Positions 7,593 through 16,319 are shown, counted from the first letter of the stretch. The stretch is DNA of 50,249 nt from Alloboseaceae bacterium BT-24-1 (GCA_025846845.1 JAOYTL010000028.1:1-50249); one strand, 5' to 3'. A program made the numbers and translations. Notes: a model not told the origin generated them from the letters alone.

Positions 7593-7982
7593 TCATGCCC
7601 GCAGCGGGTCCGGCGCCGGGCTTTCCCCTTTCGCCCACGGCCCCTCCAGGCAGGCCGCCTGCGCGGCGGCAGCGAAGTGGCGCGAGCCCCATTCGGCCAA
7701 AGCGTGGACGGCGCCGTTGAGCTCGGCGCCGGCCGGTGTCAGCGAGTACTCGACCCGCGCGGCGCGTTCGTCGAAGCTTTGGCGATGGACGATGCCGGCC
7801 TTCTCGAGCGCCCGCAGCTCCTCGAACAGGATCTTCTCACTGATGCCGCCGATGCTCCGACGCAATGCGCCGAAGCGGACGGGGCCGGCGTGCAGCGTCC
7901 AGATGATCGTCGGGCGCCATTTGCCGGCGATCACCTTCAGGGCCGGCCCGAGGCCGCAATCGAACAATTCGGGCTTCGCCAT
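7593..7982 (-). CDS. HxlR-family winged-helix transcriptional regulator
   Basis: 129 residues from the ATG at 7982, which has GAGG 5 bases upstream. The family pattern is clear: a Cys near the N-terminus (FDCGLGPAL), GKWRPTIIWTLHAGPVRFGALRRSI, then SEKILFEELRALEKAGIVHR and EYSLTPAGAEL. HxlR/DUF24 proteins are small dimeric MarR-like regulators, often sensing electrophiles, quinones or aldehydes through the N-terminal Cys. A longer start at 8054 would place the probable operator inside the coding region, so I reject it. The divergent neighbour is an NAD(P)-dependent oxidoreductase, its likely target, and both promoters share about 110 bp. Confidence 0.87.
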   Translation of the reverse strand: MAKPELFDCGLGPALKVIAGKWRPTIIWTLHAGPVRFGALRRSIGGISEKILFEELRALEKAGIVHRQSFDERAARVEYSLTPAGAELNGAVHALAEWGSRHFAAAAQAACLEGPWAKGESPAPDPLRA

Positions 7983-7998
7983 CTCAACCTCGATATCG

Positions 7999-8014
7999 CT
8001 TACATTTTTGTAAG
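7999..8014. promoter_or_regulatory. Probable HxlR operator (perfect inverted repeat)
   Basis: CTTACA (7999-8004) and TGTAAG (8009-8014) are perfect 6-bp arms around TTTT. The site is the most AT-rich stretch of the 110-bp divergent gap, 17 bp before the regulator start and about 80 bp before the oxidoreductase start. HxlR-type regulators commonly bind a TTAC/GTAA palindrome next to their own gene. Autoregulation and control of the oxidoreductase are inferred. Confidence 0.68.
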
Positions 8015-8092
8015 TACTTGAATTATCGATATATTTCTTGTCTTCACTGGCCATGGAGCGCAGTCCTGCGCAAGGATCATGAGGACAAGATC

Positions 8093-8962
8093 ATGAGTGA
8101 TGTAAGTGTCATCGGCCTGGGTGAAATGGGGGCGGCGCTGGCGGGCGCCTTCCTGAGCGCCGGCAAGAGCGTCACGGTGTGGAACCGGACGGCGGTGAAG
8201 GCTGCGCCCTTGCAGGAGCGTGGCGCAATCCTGGCTGCAAGTCCGGCCGAGGCTGTCGGCGCCAGCCCGGTCGTCGTGATCTGCGTCTCCGATTATGCGG
8301 CGACCTCGGCCATTCTCACGACCGAAGGCGTGACGGAGGCGCTTGCCGGCCGGCTCGTGGTGCAGCTGACCTCCGGCATCCCGAAAGAGGCGCGGGCGCT
8401 CGAAACGCAGGTCCACATTGCCGGGGCGCGCTATCTCGACGGCGCCATCGCCGCCTGGCCGCGGCAGATCGGCGGGCCGGAAGCGGCGATCGTGGTCGCT
8501 GGGCCGGATGCCGTATTCGCCGAGGCGCGGCCGCTGCTGAAGGCGCTCGCGGGGGAGGCAAGTCATGCCGGCGTCGAGATCGGCCAGGCGCTGGTGCTGT
8601 TCAATGCGGCGCTCGCCTATCTCGCCGGGCACTGGATCGGCTTCAGCCATGGCGCTGCGATCTGCGAGGCGGAAGGCGTTCCGGTCGATGCCTTCGGCGC
8701 GATGATGGCGTCGCTCAGTCCCTCGCTCGGGCAGGATCTCAGCCATATGGGCAAGGCGATCGCCACGGGCCGCTTCGAGAAGCCGGAGAGCACGCTGCGC
8801 ACGGCGGGAACGGACATCGCCCGGCTGGTCGAGCTCTCGACAGACCTCAATATCGGCGCAGCATGGCCACGCTTCGCAGCGTCCGTCTTCCAGCGCGGCA
8901 TCGATGCCGGGCTGGGCGAGGAGGAGCACTGCGCGGTGGTCAAGGTGCTGCGGATGGCGTGA
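8093..8962 (+). CDS. NAD(P)-dependent 3-hydroxyisobutyrate dehydrogenase/imine reductase-like oxidoreductase
   Basis: 289 residues from the ATG at 8093 (GAGGA about 8 bases upstream). The Rossmann dinucleotide site VIGLGEMG is at residues 6-13, followed by a helix and VWNRT, whose Arg suggests NADP preference. The central part has the usual substrate-side sequence QLTSGIPKEA (about 92-101). The C-terminal half is all-helical and lacks the obvious catalytic Lys motif of classical hydroxyisobutyrate dehydrogenases (GxxGxGxxxK). It begins instead GVEIGQALVLFNAALAYLAG, which resembles reductive aminases/imine reductases. The physiological substrate is unknown. Divergence from an HxlR gene suggests induction by a reactive carbonyl or similar signal. 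Confidence 0.83.
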   Translation: MSDVSVIGLGEMGAALAGAFLSAGKSVTVWNRTAVKAAPLQERGAILAASPAEAVGASPVVVICVSDYAATSAILTTEGVTEALAGRLVVQLTSGIPKEARALETQVHIAGARYLDGAIAAWPRQIGGPEAAIVVAGPDAVFAEARPLLKALAGEASHAGVEIGQALVLFNAALAYLAGHWIGFSHGAAICEAEGVPVDAFGAMMASLSPSLGQDLSHMGKAIATGRFEKPESTLRTAGTDIARLVELSTDLNIGAAWPRFAASVFQRGIDAGLGEEEHCAVVKVLRMA

Positions 8963-9121
8963 GGCCAACTGAGACATGGCCCGCCGGGGGCGCGCCATTT
9001 GCCGAATGCAACGTGGCAGCTTCTTGTTGCGGAGCCGCATTGCATTTCGCAGTTGCAGCAAAGTCGAAATCTTGCTCACTTGCGAGCCGCCTCATCAAAC
9101 GATTGAAAAGCGGAGAGCGGC

Positions 9122-11935
9122 GTGGCGGGTGCGGAGGAATTGTCGCCATCGGCGCTGGCGAGCGAATTGTCGGCGGCGATCGTGCAGGCCCGCTCGGATG
9201 CACGCGAGGATCCGTTCGGCAATCCGGTACTGCGCGCCACGCTCTGGCTCACCCGCAAGATGGATCGCGGCGAAGTCACGCTCGAGGACGCCGCCGCGCT
9301 GATCCGCCAGCTCGGTCGTGCCGCGCTCGCCGACAGGGCAGCGCGCGTCGCCTCCTATGTCGGGCTGGAGCGCGACGAAGCCGAGGCCTATGCGGTGCTG
9401 GCGCGCCGTGTCGCCGACGAGGCAAGCGGCGCATCGCAACCCTTCGAGGCCTATGGCGCGGCGCTGGCCCGGGTACGCTTCGCCGCGGTCTTCACCGCAC
9501 ATCCGACCTTCGGCATGAGCCGGGCGGTCGCACATGCGCTGGCCGAACTCGCCTCGAACGAGGGCGAGGCCGCGGCGCTGATGGCGTCCGATCTTTCCTT
9601 CCGGCCGGATGCGACGATCACCCTGCAGGACGAGTTCGAACAGGCGCGCTTTGCGGTACGCAATGCCCGTGACGCGATCGACCGGCTGAACGGCGCCTTC
9701 CTGACCGAGGCGCGGGCGCGCTGGCCGCAACGCTGGCGCGAGCTCAGGCCGCGCGCCCTGCTGCTCGCCTCCTGGGTCGGCTGCGATACCGACGGGCGCA
9801 CCGATATCGGCTGGTGGGACACGCTGCGCTACCGGCTGGAATCGAAGCGCGGGCAGTTCTTCCGCCTGCTGGAGAAGCTGCCGGAGGCGCCGGCGACGGC
9901 GGAGGTGAGGGCACTGGTCGAGGGCGCGCTCGCGGCGGTCGAGCGGCAGCTCGCGCTCTGCCCGCCCTTGAACAGCAAGCCGGAGATCGGAGCGCTGCAG
10001 GCGTTCTCGCTGGCGCTGGTCGGCGAACGCGAGACGGCCTTGCCCGACGCATCACCGCTATTGGCCGCGCTCGACAAGGCGATCGTGCTGGCCGAGGACG
10101 AGGCGACGGCGAGCGCGCTCATTTTGGCGCGGGCGGGCGTGATCGCGCACGGCGTCTCGATGGCGCTGCCGCATTTCCGGCTCAACGCCTCGCAACTCCA
10201 CAACGCGATGCGTGGCGTGATCCCGTTCGACGAGGATCCGGCCCAGCCGGCGCAGCGGCGCGCCTTCCTGTCCGCCGCTAACCAGGCGCTGGCCAGGGCC
10301 AAGCCGACGCCGGTCGATTTCGGGGCGCTCGCGGTCGAGCGCGCCTCGGCGGCGCGGATGATGATGATGGTCGCGCAGATCGTGAAGCATGTCGACGGCT
10401 CGCGGCCGGTGCGCTTCCTGATCGCCGAGACCGAGACCGGCTATACGCTACTGTCGGCGCTCTATCTCGCCAGGCGCTTCGGTATCGCCGATCTGGTCGA
10501 GATCTCACCGCTCTTTGAGACTTCCGATGCTCTCGAACAAGGGCCGCGCATCATCGACGAGGCGCTGCGCAGCCCGCATTGGCGCGATTATCTCAAGCGC
10601 CATGGCCGGCTCTGTGTCCAGTTCGGCTATTCCGATTCCGGCCGCTATATCGGCCAGGTCGCGGCGACCTTCTGGGTCGAGCGGCTGCGCAGCCGCATCC
10701 TCGAACTGCTGCAGCGCTATGGGCTGACCGAGATCGAGCTCGTGATCTTCGACACCCATGGCGAGTCGGCCGGGCGCGGTGCCCATCCCGATAGCCTCAA
10801 AGACCGGCTCGCCTATCTCGATCCGGAATGGCCGCGGCGCGCCTTCGCCAAGGCCGGCGTCAAGGTCACGCGCGAAACCAGCTTCCAGGGCAGTGATGGC
10901 TACCTGCTGTTCGGGACCGGTGCGCTCGCGGGTGCGACGGTGGGGCGCATCGCCGAGAGCGTCTTCGCTGATCCGACGGCGGGGGCGGATGATCCGATCT
11001 ATGCCGAACCGGACTTCTCGACCGAGTTCTTCCAGACCGTGCGCGAGGAGATGACGCATCTCGTCGACGATCCCGGCTATGCGGCGCTGATCGGCACGTT
11101 CGGCCCATCCCTGCTCGACAAGACCGGCTCGCGCCCGGCGGCGCGGCAAAGCGATGCCGGCGGGCCGACGGTGATCCGCCATCCGCGCGAACTGCGTGCC
11201 ATCCCGAACAACGCCATCCTGCAGCAGCTCGGCTGGCTGGCGAACAGCGTCCATGGCATCGGCCAGGCAGCGGCGCGGGCGCCTGAACTCTTCCTTGCGA
11301 TGCGCGAGAGTTCGGAGCGCTTCGGTCGGGCCTACCGGCTCGCGGCCCATGCCATGGCGCACAGCGATCTCGACGTGCTGCGCGCCTATCTCGACACGCT
11401 CGATGCCGGCAGCTGGTTCGACCGGGCGCGGCGCACCGAGAAGGAGGGGCGGCGCGACGAATTGCTCGCGGTCGCCGGGACACTGGCAAGCCTCGATCTC
11501 GCGCCGGCGCTGCGGCGCCTGTTCTGGCGTTTCGCCTCGGACCGGCTGAAGCTGAAGGAGGCGGCGGGCGAGCCGCCGGCGATGCCGGTCAGGCTGGTGG
11601 CGCTGCATACGCTGCGGCTGGCGCTGCTGCACCGGATCTGGCTGTCGGCGACGCATATCCCCGATTTCCGGCCGCATGCCGGGGTGACGCGTGAATTGCT
11701 GCTAGAGCGGATTCTCAGGCTCGACATGGCCGGGGCGCTCGCGCTGCTCGGCGAGATCTTCCCCGTCAATCCCGATGCGGCGCTGGGTCTCGATTTCGGC
11801 GAGCCTGCCGGTCCGCGCGAGGGCGAAGCCTATGCCGCCTTGCATCGCGACGTGATCGAGCCGATGCGCGCGTGTTTTGCGTTGCTGCGCGAGATTTCCG
11901 GCGCGGTCCAGCACGAGATCGGGGCGTTCGGCTGA
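9122..11935 (+). CDS. ppc-like: Phosphoenolpyruvate carboxylase homologue with altered active-site motifs
   Basis: 937 residues, starting with GTG at 9122 behind GGAG. Size and several blocks identify the PEPC superfamily: TAHPTF (His 127), GYSDSGRYIG (502-511) and HGESAGRG (546-553). PEPC adds bicarbonate to phosphoenolpyruvate to form oxaloacetate and refills the TCA cycle. Three hallmark blocks differ from canonical enzymes: TAHPTE is TAHPTF, the Lys of GYSDSxKDAG is Arg 508, and the HGRGGxxGRGG loop reads HGESAGRGAHP, losing the first Arg. QGE is QGS (589-591). The gene is intact with normal codon use, so it is under selection. It may be a slow or regulatory PEPC or carry another activity. 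It stands alone on the plus strand with a type C repeat behind it. Confidence 0.83.
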   Translation: MAGAEELSPSALASELSAAIVQARSDAREDPFGNPVLRATLWLTRKMDRGEVTLEDAAALIRQLGRAALADRAARVASYVGLERDEAEAYAVLARRVADEASGASQPFEAYGAALARVRFAAVFTAHPTFGMSRAVAHALAELASNEGEAAALMASDLSFRPDATITLQDEFEQARFAVRNARDAIDRLNGAFLTEARARWPQRWRELRPRALLLASWVGCDTDGRTDIGWWDTLRYRLESKRGQFFRLLEKLPEAPATAEVRALVEGALAAVERQLALCPPLNSKPEIGALQAFSLALVGERETALPDASPLLAALDKAIVLAEDEATASALILARAGVIAHGVSMALPHFRLNASQLHNAMRGVIPFDEDPAQPAQRRAFLSAANQALARAKPTPVDFGALAVERASAARMMMMVAQIVKHVDGSRPVRFLIAETETGYTLLSALYLARRFGIADLVEISPLFETSDALEQGPRIIDEALRSPHWRDYLKRHGRLCVQFGYSDSGRYIGQVAATFWVERLRSRILELLQRYGLTEIELVIFDTHGESAGRGAHPDSLKDRLAYLDPEWPRRAFAKAGVKVTRETSFQGSDGYLLFGTGALAGATVGRIAESVFADPTAGADDPIYAEPDFSTEFFQTVREEMTHLVDDPGYAALIGTFGPSLLDKTGSRPAARQSDAGGPTVIRHPRELRAIPNNAILQQLGWLANSVHGIGQAAARAPELFLAMRESSERFGRAYRLAAHAMAHSDLDVLRAYLDTLDAGSWFDRARRTEKEGRRDELLAVAGTLASLDLAPALRRLFWRFASDRLKLKEAAGEPPAMPVRLVALHTLRLALLHRIWLSATHIPDFRPHAGVTRELLLERILRLDMAGALALLGEIFPVNPDAALGLDFGEPAGPREGEAYAALHRDVIEPMRACFALLREISGAVQHEIGAFG

Positions 11936-11946
11936 GCTCGCACACC

Positions 11947-12039
11947 GTCATGCTCGCCCTTGTGACGAGCATCCACGTCCTGGACACCGCTCTCGAAAAA
12001 CGAAGACGTGGATGGTCGGGACAAGCCCGGCCATGACGG
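11947..12039. repeat. Type C palindromic repeat, full copy
   Basis: The unit begins CGTCATGCTCGCCCTTGTGA, then CATCCACGTC, and after about 25 bases returns as GACGTGGATGGTCGGGACAA and CCATGACGG. GACGTGGATG and CATCCACGTC form the long stem. Other full copies are at 44730-44823 and 50025-50118. It follows the ppc-like gene and could serve as a bidirectional transcript end. Confidence 0.87.
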
Positions 12040-12057
12040 AGGAGGTTGTGGACGCGA

Positions 12058-12354
12058 TTACGCCGCGCGGTCGAGCGCCACGACGATGTCGGTGTACTCG
12101 GGCTCGTGCGGGGTGAGATTCTTTCGACTCTCGTCGCCCCAGCGCGCGAGTTTGACCACACGCCCCATGCCGTCAGCGGCGCCATCCGCCTGCACCGGCA
12201 CCGGCTCGATGATGGTCAAACCGCCGGCGTCGAGGAAGAAGGTGTGCTCGCCGAACAACTCACCGAGTTGGACAGTGGCAGGGTGGTTCTCCGGGATCGC
12301 CTGGGCCTCGAGCTGGTGGAGGGCACTGTCGATGCGTGCTTCAGTCAGCTTCAT
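12058..12354 (-). CDS. 98-residue hypothetical protein
   Basis: The protein starts MKLTEARIDSALHQLEAQAI, continues with a beta-rich middle (GEHTFFLDAGGLTIIEPVPV) and ends with TPHEPEYTDIVVALDRAA. It has no signal peptide and no membrane helix, and the net charge is acidic. Codon bias is typical of the chromosome and the frame has no overlapping rival with better statistics. I do not recognise a named domain. It is transcribed toward the ppc-like gene with a type C repeat in the gap. Confidence 0.7.
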   Translation of the reverse strand: MKLTEARIDSALHQLEAQAIPENHPATVQLGELFGEHTFFLDAGGLTIIEPVPVQADGAADGMGRVVKLARWGDESRKNLTPHEPEYTDIVVALDRAA

Positions 12355-12458
12355 GATCGGTCCTTTCGATTTGGCGCTGCGAGGAAGCGGACAGGAGCGC
12401 CGAACTGCCCATGGAGCGTTCCGGCTCGATGGCCGGCCCCCTCAGATCGGCTGGCTTC

Positions 12459-12818
12459 TCAGATCGTTTCTTGCGCGATCAGGGTCAGATCGCCGTCCTC
12501 ATCGAAGCCCACCGCGATGATCGCGGCCGAATTCATGCCCTTGGCCTGGAGCGCCCTGGTGGCTGCGGGAATGGCGTCGATCGACTGCCTGAGCTGCTTC
12601 AGGTCGTCCGGGCTGGCCTGTGCCACGGCACTGTCGACCTGCACCCGCAGCTGCGGCGGCAGCGAGCCGCGCTCGACCACGGTCGCATTGCGGATGGAAT
12701 CAGGATTCTGGAGCCTGGGATTGTCCGGAATAGGGAGGGACGGGCCCTGGGCCTGTGCCGCGGCAGCGCCTGCGAGCAGGGCCAGCGACAGACAGGCGGT
12801 CCTGGCAAAATTACGCAT
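12459..12818 (-). CDS. Small secreted hypothetical protein
   Basis: 119 residues with a clear Sec signal peptide (basic start, then LSLALLAGAAAAQAQ, cleavage near residue 24). The mature part is helical and polar: LPPQLRVQVDSAVAQASPDD, then LKQLRQSIDAIPAATRALQ, then a short beta segment AAIIAVGFDEDGDLTLIA. It probably lives in the periplasm. No catalytic motif is visible and I do not recognise the family. It is on the same strand as the preceding 98-residue gene, 105 bp apart, with a separate ribosome site (AAAGGAG about 8 bases before the ATG at 12818). Confidence 0.74.
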   Translation of the reverse strand: MRNFARTACLSLALLAGAAAAQAQGPSLPIPDNPRLQNPDSIRNATVVERGSLPPQLRVQVDSAVAQASPDDLKQLRQSIDAIPAATRALQAKGMNSAAIIAVGFDEDGDLTLIAQETI

Positions 12819-12966
12819 CGTTGGCTCCTTTCCATCACTGGAGGGAGGGGCAAACGCCCGATGCGGAGTGACTCTAGAGGCGAAATCCGGTCAGGCTCTG
12901 GCGCTGGTCTGACCGTTCGAAGGTATCAATGCGACACAAATGGGATGGCGCCAAAGCGCCCGCGCC

Positions 12967-13500
12967 TCAGCGCGTGCGCTCGGAAAGCTCGGCCGAAGCG
13001 GCAGCATTGCGATCGCCGATCGCCTGGACCGGCTCCCAGACTGTGTAGTTGTCCCTCGGGGTCGAGACGAGGTATTTGAGCTGGCCCTTGGCCTTGGCCG
13101 AGAGCAGCTTGCTGGTCTGGAAACTGGCGAAGTTGGCATAGGCGCGCGCGCCGCCATCGAACACCACGACGCGGTCCTTCAGGACGATGATGTCGCCCTT
13201 CTTCAGCGTCTCGTCCCTAAGATACCAGAATGGGTCGTTGGCGTATTCCATCGGCTTGACGAGCGGGGTCTTCGGCCCGTCGTTGACGTCCTTGGTGGCG
13301 CCGTCGAGCTTCGCCTTCTTGCGCGAGGGCCGTACGGTCATGTGCAGCGGATTGCTCTCCGGCAGGGGAGCGACGACCCGGCGCTGCGGAACACCAAACA
13401 GCGTCTCCCAGAAGCCCGCCGCGTTCGCCGGCGAGGCGACGGCAATCGAGGCCGCTGCCAGCGCGGCAACTGCTGTGAGTTTTCTCGAAATCGACGGCAC
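12967..13500 (-). CDS. Secreted hypothetical protein with a C-terminal single-domain fold
   Basis: 177 residues. The signal peptide ends in ASPANAA near residue 28. The next 45 residues are polar and basic (PSRKKAKLDG). From about residue 85 there is a compact part: YANDPFWYLRDETLKKGDII, VLKDRVVVFDGG, and SFQTSKLLSAKAKGQLKYL. This reads like a small beta-rich domain anchored in the cell wall or periplasm. Similar uncharacterised proteins occur in this bacterial order by my recollection, but no function is established. It lies alone between the small secreted gene and the divergent Aas-like gene. Confidence 0.74.
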   Translation of the reverse strand: MPSISRKLTAVAALAAASIAVASPANAAGFWETLFGVPQRRVVAPLPESNPLHMTVRPSRKKAKLDGATKDVNDGPKTPLVKPMEYANDPFWYLRDETLKKGDIIVLKDRVVVFDGGARAYANFASFQTSKLLSAKAKGQLKYLVSTPRDNYTVWEPVQAIGDRNAAASAELSERTR

Positions 13501-13760
13501 GGCTGCAATCCCCAGCTCCGCAACCGGAGATAGCGATGAACTTGCGCGATCTCAATGACGATGGCGCGACGTGATGAACGGCTTCTTCGTCACATTTCGG
13601 CGATTGCCGCGAACCTGTTGCGAGATTGTTGAGCCGCGAGTGATTCACCGGCGCTTTTCGCTGCGATGCAGCACGCTTGCCGCGCCGGGCGCATTGCAAC
13701 CATGCGCCGGCCAGCTAGGTTCTGCTGTGGAGAGAAACAGCCTGGGAGCACGAGCCTAAC

Positions 13761-15341
13761 ATGGCCGCGATCGAACTGCCGGCACAGCCCTTCGACATCG
13801 AAGGCGCCCGGATGACGCTGTTCCAGGCGCTGCTGGCGGCGGCCGGCAAGCATGGCAAAGGCCGAGTCGCGCTCGAGGATCCGGAGCGCCAGCCGATCAC
13901 CTATGGCCGGCTGGTGCTGGGCGCGCTGGTGCTCGGCCGCAAGCTTTCGGCGCTGACCAGGCCCGGCGAGACGGTCGGGCTGATGCTGCCGAATGTGCAG
14001 GGCATGGCGGTGACGCTGTTCGGGCTCTCGGCCTATGGCCGGGTGCCGGCACTGCTCAACTTCACCGCGGGCCTGAAGAACCTCACCGCCGCCTGCGAGA
14101 TCGGGCCGGTCTCGACCATCGTCACTTCGCGCCGCTTCATCGACCAGGCCAAGCTCGACGACATCGTCGAGGCGCTCGAGCCGGGCCGGCGGGTGATCTA
14201 TCTCGAGGATGTCCGCAAGGAATTGACCAGCCTCGACAAGGCGATCGGCGCGCTGGCCTCGCTGGCGCCGGGCATGGTGCATCGCCGCCATGCGGCCAAG
14301 CCCGACGATCCGGCCGTCGTGCTCTTCACCTCCGGCACCGAGGGCAAGCCGAAGGGCGTGGTGCTGAGCCATGCCAACCTGGTCTCGAATGCGCGCCAGA
14401 TCTTCGAGCTCGCCGCCGGCTTCCTCTCCGAGCGCGACGTGGTGATGAACCCGCTGCCGGCCTTCCACTCCTTCGGGCTGACCGCGGCGCTGCTGATGCC
14501 GCTGACCCATGGCATGAAGGTCGTGCTCTATCCGAGCCCGCTGCACTACAAGCAGGTGCCGAAGCTGATCGGCGAGACGGGCGCGACCTTCCTGTTCGCG
14601 ACCGACACTTTCTTGCAAGGTTACGCGCGCGCTGCCGATGAGGGCGATCTCAAGAGCGTGCGCTATGTCGTCGCCGGGGCGGAGCGGGTGAAGCCGGAGA
14701 CGCGTCGGATGTGGGAGCCCTACGGCACCACCATTCTCGAAGGCTATGGCTGCACCGAATGCTCGCCGGTGCTGGCCTGCAACACGCCGGTGGCGACGAA
14801 GGACGGCAGCGTCGGGCGGCTGCTGCCGGGGATCACCGCGAAGCTCGAGCCGGTCGAGGGCATCACCGAAGGCGGGCGGCTCTGCGTGAAGGGGCCGAAC
14901 GTGATGCTCGGCTATCTCAACGCCGACCGGCCGGGCGCGATCGTGCCGCCGGAGGGCGGCTGGCACGACACCGGCGACATCGTCGCGATCGATGACGGCT
15001 TCATCACCATCAAGGGCCGGGCGCGGCGCTTTGCCAAGCTCGGCGGCGAGATGGTCTCGCTCGCGGCGGTCGAATCGATGATCGCGGGCTTATGGCCCGG
15101 TCACAATCACGTGGTCGTGGCGCTGCCCGATCTGCGCAAGGGCGAGCAGCTCGTCCTCGTCACCGAAAAGCCCAACGCCGAGAAGAAGGCGCTGCAGGAC
15201 GAGGCCAAGGCGCAGGGTTTCCCGGAATTATGGCTGCCCAAGGCGATCCTGGTCACCGGTTCGATTCCGGTGCTCGGCAACGGCAAAATCGATTATGGTG
15301 GCACACGCGAGCTCGCCATCACGATGAGGCCGCTGCTGTGA
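13761..15341 (+). CDS. Aas-type acyl-ACP synthetase / AMP-dependent acid ligase
   Basis: 526 residues. AMP-binding motifs: P-loop-like LFTSGTEGKPKG (188-199), GYGCTE (near 330), TGD (near 410) and the C-terminal catalytic Lys in NGKIDYGG (near 512). The segment RRFAKLGGEMVSLAAVE is characteristic of the synthetase half of Aas, which activates free fatty acids or recycled lysophospholipid acyl chains with ATP onto acyl carrier protein. In many bacteria this domain is fused to an acyltransferase, but here it stands alone. It is soluble with no membrane segment. The start at ATG 13761 lies in a leader that also holds an alternative ATG at 13812. The YgiB-like gene follows 29 bp downstream and may be co-transcribed. 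Confidence 0.86.
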   Translation: MAAIELPAQPFDIEGARMTLFQALLAAAGKHGKGRVALEDPERQPITYGRLVLGALVLGRKLSALTRPGETVGLMLPNVQGMAVTLFGLSAYGRVPALLNFTAGLKNLTAACEIGPVSTIVTSRRFIDQAKLDDIVEALEPGRRVIYLEDVRKELTSLDKAIGALASLAPGMVHRRHAAKPDDPAVVLFTSGTEGKPKGVVLSHANLVSNARQIFELAAGFLSERDVVMNPLPAFHSFGLTAALLMPLTHGMKVVLYPSPLHYKQVPKLIGETGATFLFATDTFLQGYARAADEGDLKSVRYVVAGAERVKPETRRMWEPYGTTILEGYGCTECSPVLACNTPVATKDGSVGRLLPGITAKLEPVEGITEGGRLCVKGPNVMLGYLNADRPGAIVPPEGGWHDTGDIVAIDDGFITIKGRARRFAKLGGEMVSLAAVESMIAGLWPGHNHVVVALPDLRKGEQLVLVTEKPNAEKKALQDEAKAQGFPELWLPKAILVTGSIPVLGNGKIDYGGTRELAITMRPLL

Positions 15342-15370
15342 CGCCACAATCGCATGATCAGGGAAGCCGC

Positions 15371-16018
15371 ATGATCACGCTTCTTCCCCTCGTACTAGTC
15401 CGTGCGGCGGCTTTTGCCGTTGCAGGGATCGCGCTGACGCCCGCCGATCTCGCCGCCCAGGCGGCAGGCCAGACCTATGTCCGCCGCGACGAATGCATCG
15501 AGGCCGGCAAGCTCTCGGCCGAGCAATGCGAGCACGCCTATCGCAACGCCCGCGCCGAATTCGAGCAGAAGGCGCCGCGCTACGGCTCGCGGGTCGCCTG
15601 TGAGCGGGCGCACAAGCGCTGTGGCGCGCAGGTTTCGACCACAGGCGGCTGGGACGCGCTGGTGCGCGGCGCCGGCGGGCAGTCTTACGTGCCGCGCTTC
15701 GTCGGCATCCGCGTCACCGGCGAGGGGGCTGCCGGCAAGGCCGTTCCGATCGTCGAGGGCACGGCGAAGATCGCCTTCTCGGCCCGCCAGGTCGCGGCGC
15801 TCGACGACAAGGTCGCCGGCCGCCGGGCGGTGATGGGCGGCGGCAGTGGCGGCGGCCAGCACAGCCAGCAGGCGAGCGGCCCCTATATCCGCCGCGGCGA
15901 CCGCGACGACACGGTGCGCGTGCCGATGCAGGAGAAAAAGATCGGCTCCGACGTCGCGCCCGGGCTCTATGTCGATCCGGACGGGGTCGAATGGTACAAG
16001 CCGGCGCACCGGCGCTGA
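15371..16018 (+). CDS. YgiB-like (DUF1190) exported protein
   Basis: 215 residues from the ATG at 15371. An N-terminal hydrophobic stretch (LLPLVLVRAAAFAVAGIAL) serves as signal or anchor. Then come YVRRDECIEAGKLSAEQCEHAY and a second Cys pair in RVACERAHKRC, the pattern of DUF1190/YgiB proteins, which are periplasmic or envelope proteins of unknown role. The middle is Gly/Ser-rich (MGGGSGGGQHSQQ), probably a flexible linker. The last 30 residues (VAPGLYVDPDGVEWYKPAH) are a tidy short domain. Spacing of 29 bp to the ligase suggests one transcript. Confidence 0.78.
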   Translation: MITLLPLVLVRAAAFAVAGIALTPADLAAQAAGQTYVRRDECIEAGKLSAEQCEHAYRNARAEFEQKAPRYGSRVACERAHKRCGAQVSTTGGWDALVRGAGGQSYVPRFVGIRVTGEGAAGKAVPIVEGTAKIAFSARQVAALDDKVAGRRAVMGGGSGGGQHSQQASGPYIRRGDRDDTVRVPMQEKKIGSDVAPGLYVDPDGVEWYKPAHRR

Positions 16019-16054
16019 GGACCGGAGCATTCTAGTTCTGGCTCGGAAGCGTAC

Positions 16055-16158
16055 CGTCATCCTGGGCGAGCGAAGCTCGGCCCGGGATCCATCGTAAGGC
16101 GCTGCGCTCTACGATGGATCCCGGAGCGGCGCGGCTTCGCCGCTTGTCCAGGATGACG
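16055..16158. repeat. Type B palindromic repeat, second copy
   Basis: CGTCATCCTGG and CCCGGGATCCATCG on the left are answered by CGATGGATCCCGG and CCAGGATGACG on the right. It can fold as one long hairpin. It separates the YgiB-like gene from tRNA-Leu. Confidence 0.85.
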
Positions 16159-16232
16159 GCGCGGTTCCGCGTACAACTCGTGAGCGCTCGCCCTTGCGGT
16201 GGCCGTCGTGGACGACTAACCAGTTTCGCGGC

Positions 16233-16319
16233 GCGGACGTGGCGAAACTGGTAGACGCAAGGCACTTAAAATGCCTCGCCGGAAACGGTATGCGGGTTCG
16301 ACCCCCGCCGTCCGCACCA
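16233..16319 (+). tRNA. tRNA-Leu (anticodon UAA)
   Basis: 87 bases including an encoded CCA. The acceptor arms GCGGACG and CGTCCGC pair perfectly. The anticodon stem AGGCA/TGCCT holds the loop CTTAAAA with anticodon TAA. A long class II variable arm (CGCCGGAAACGG) fits leucine. The T-arm is GCGGG-TTCGACC-CCCGC. The AT-richer orphan gene block begins directly behind it. Confidence 0.96.
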
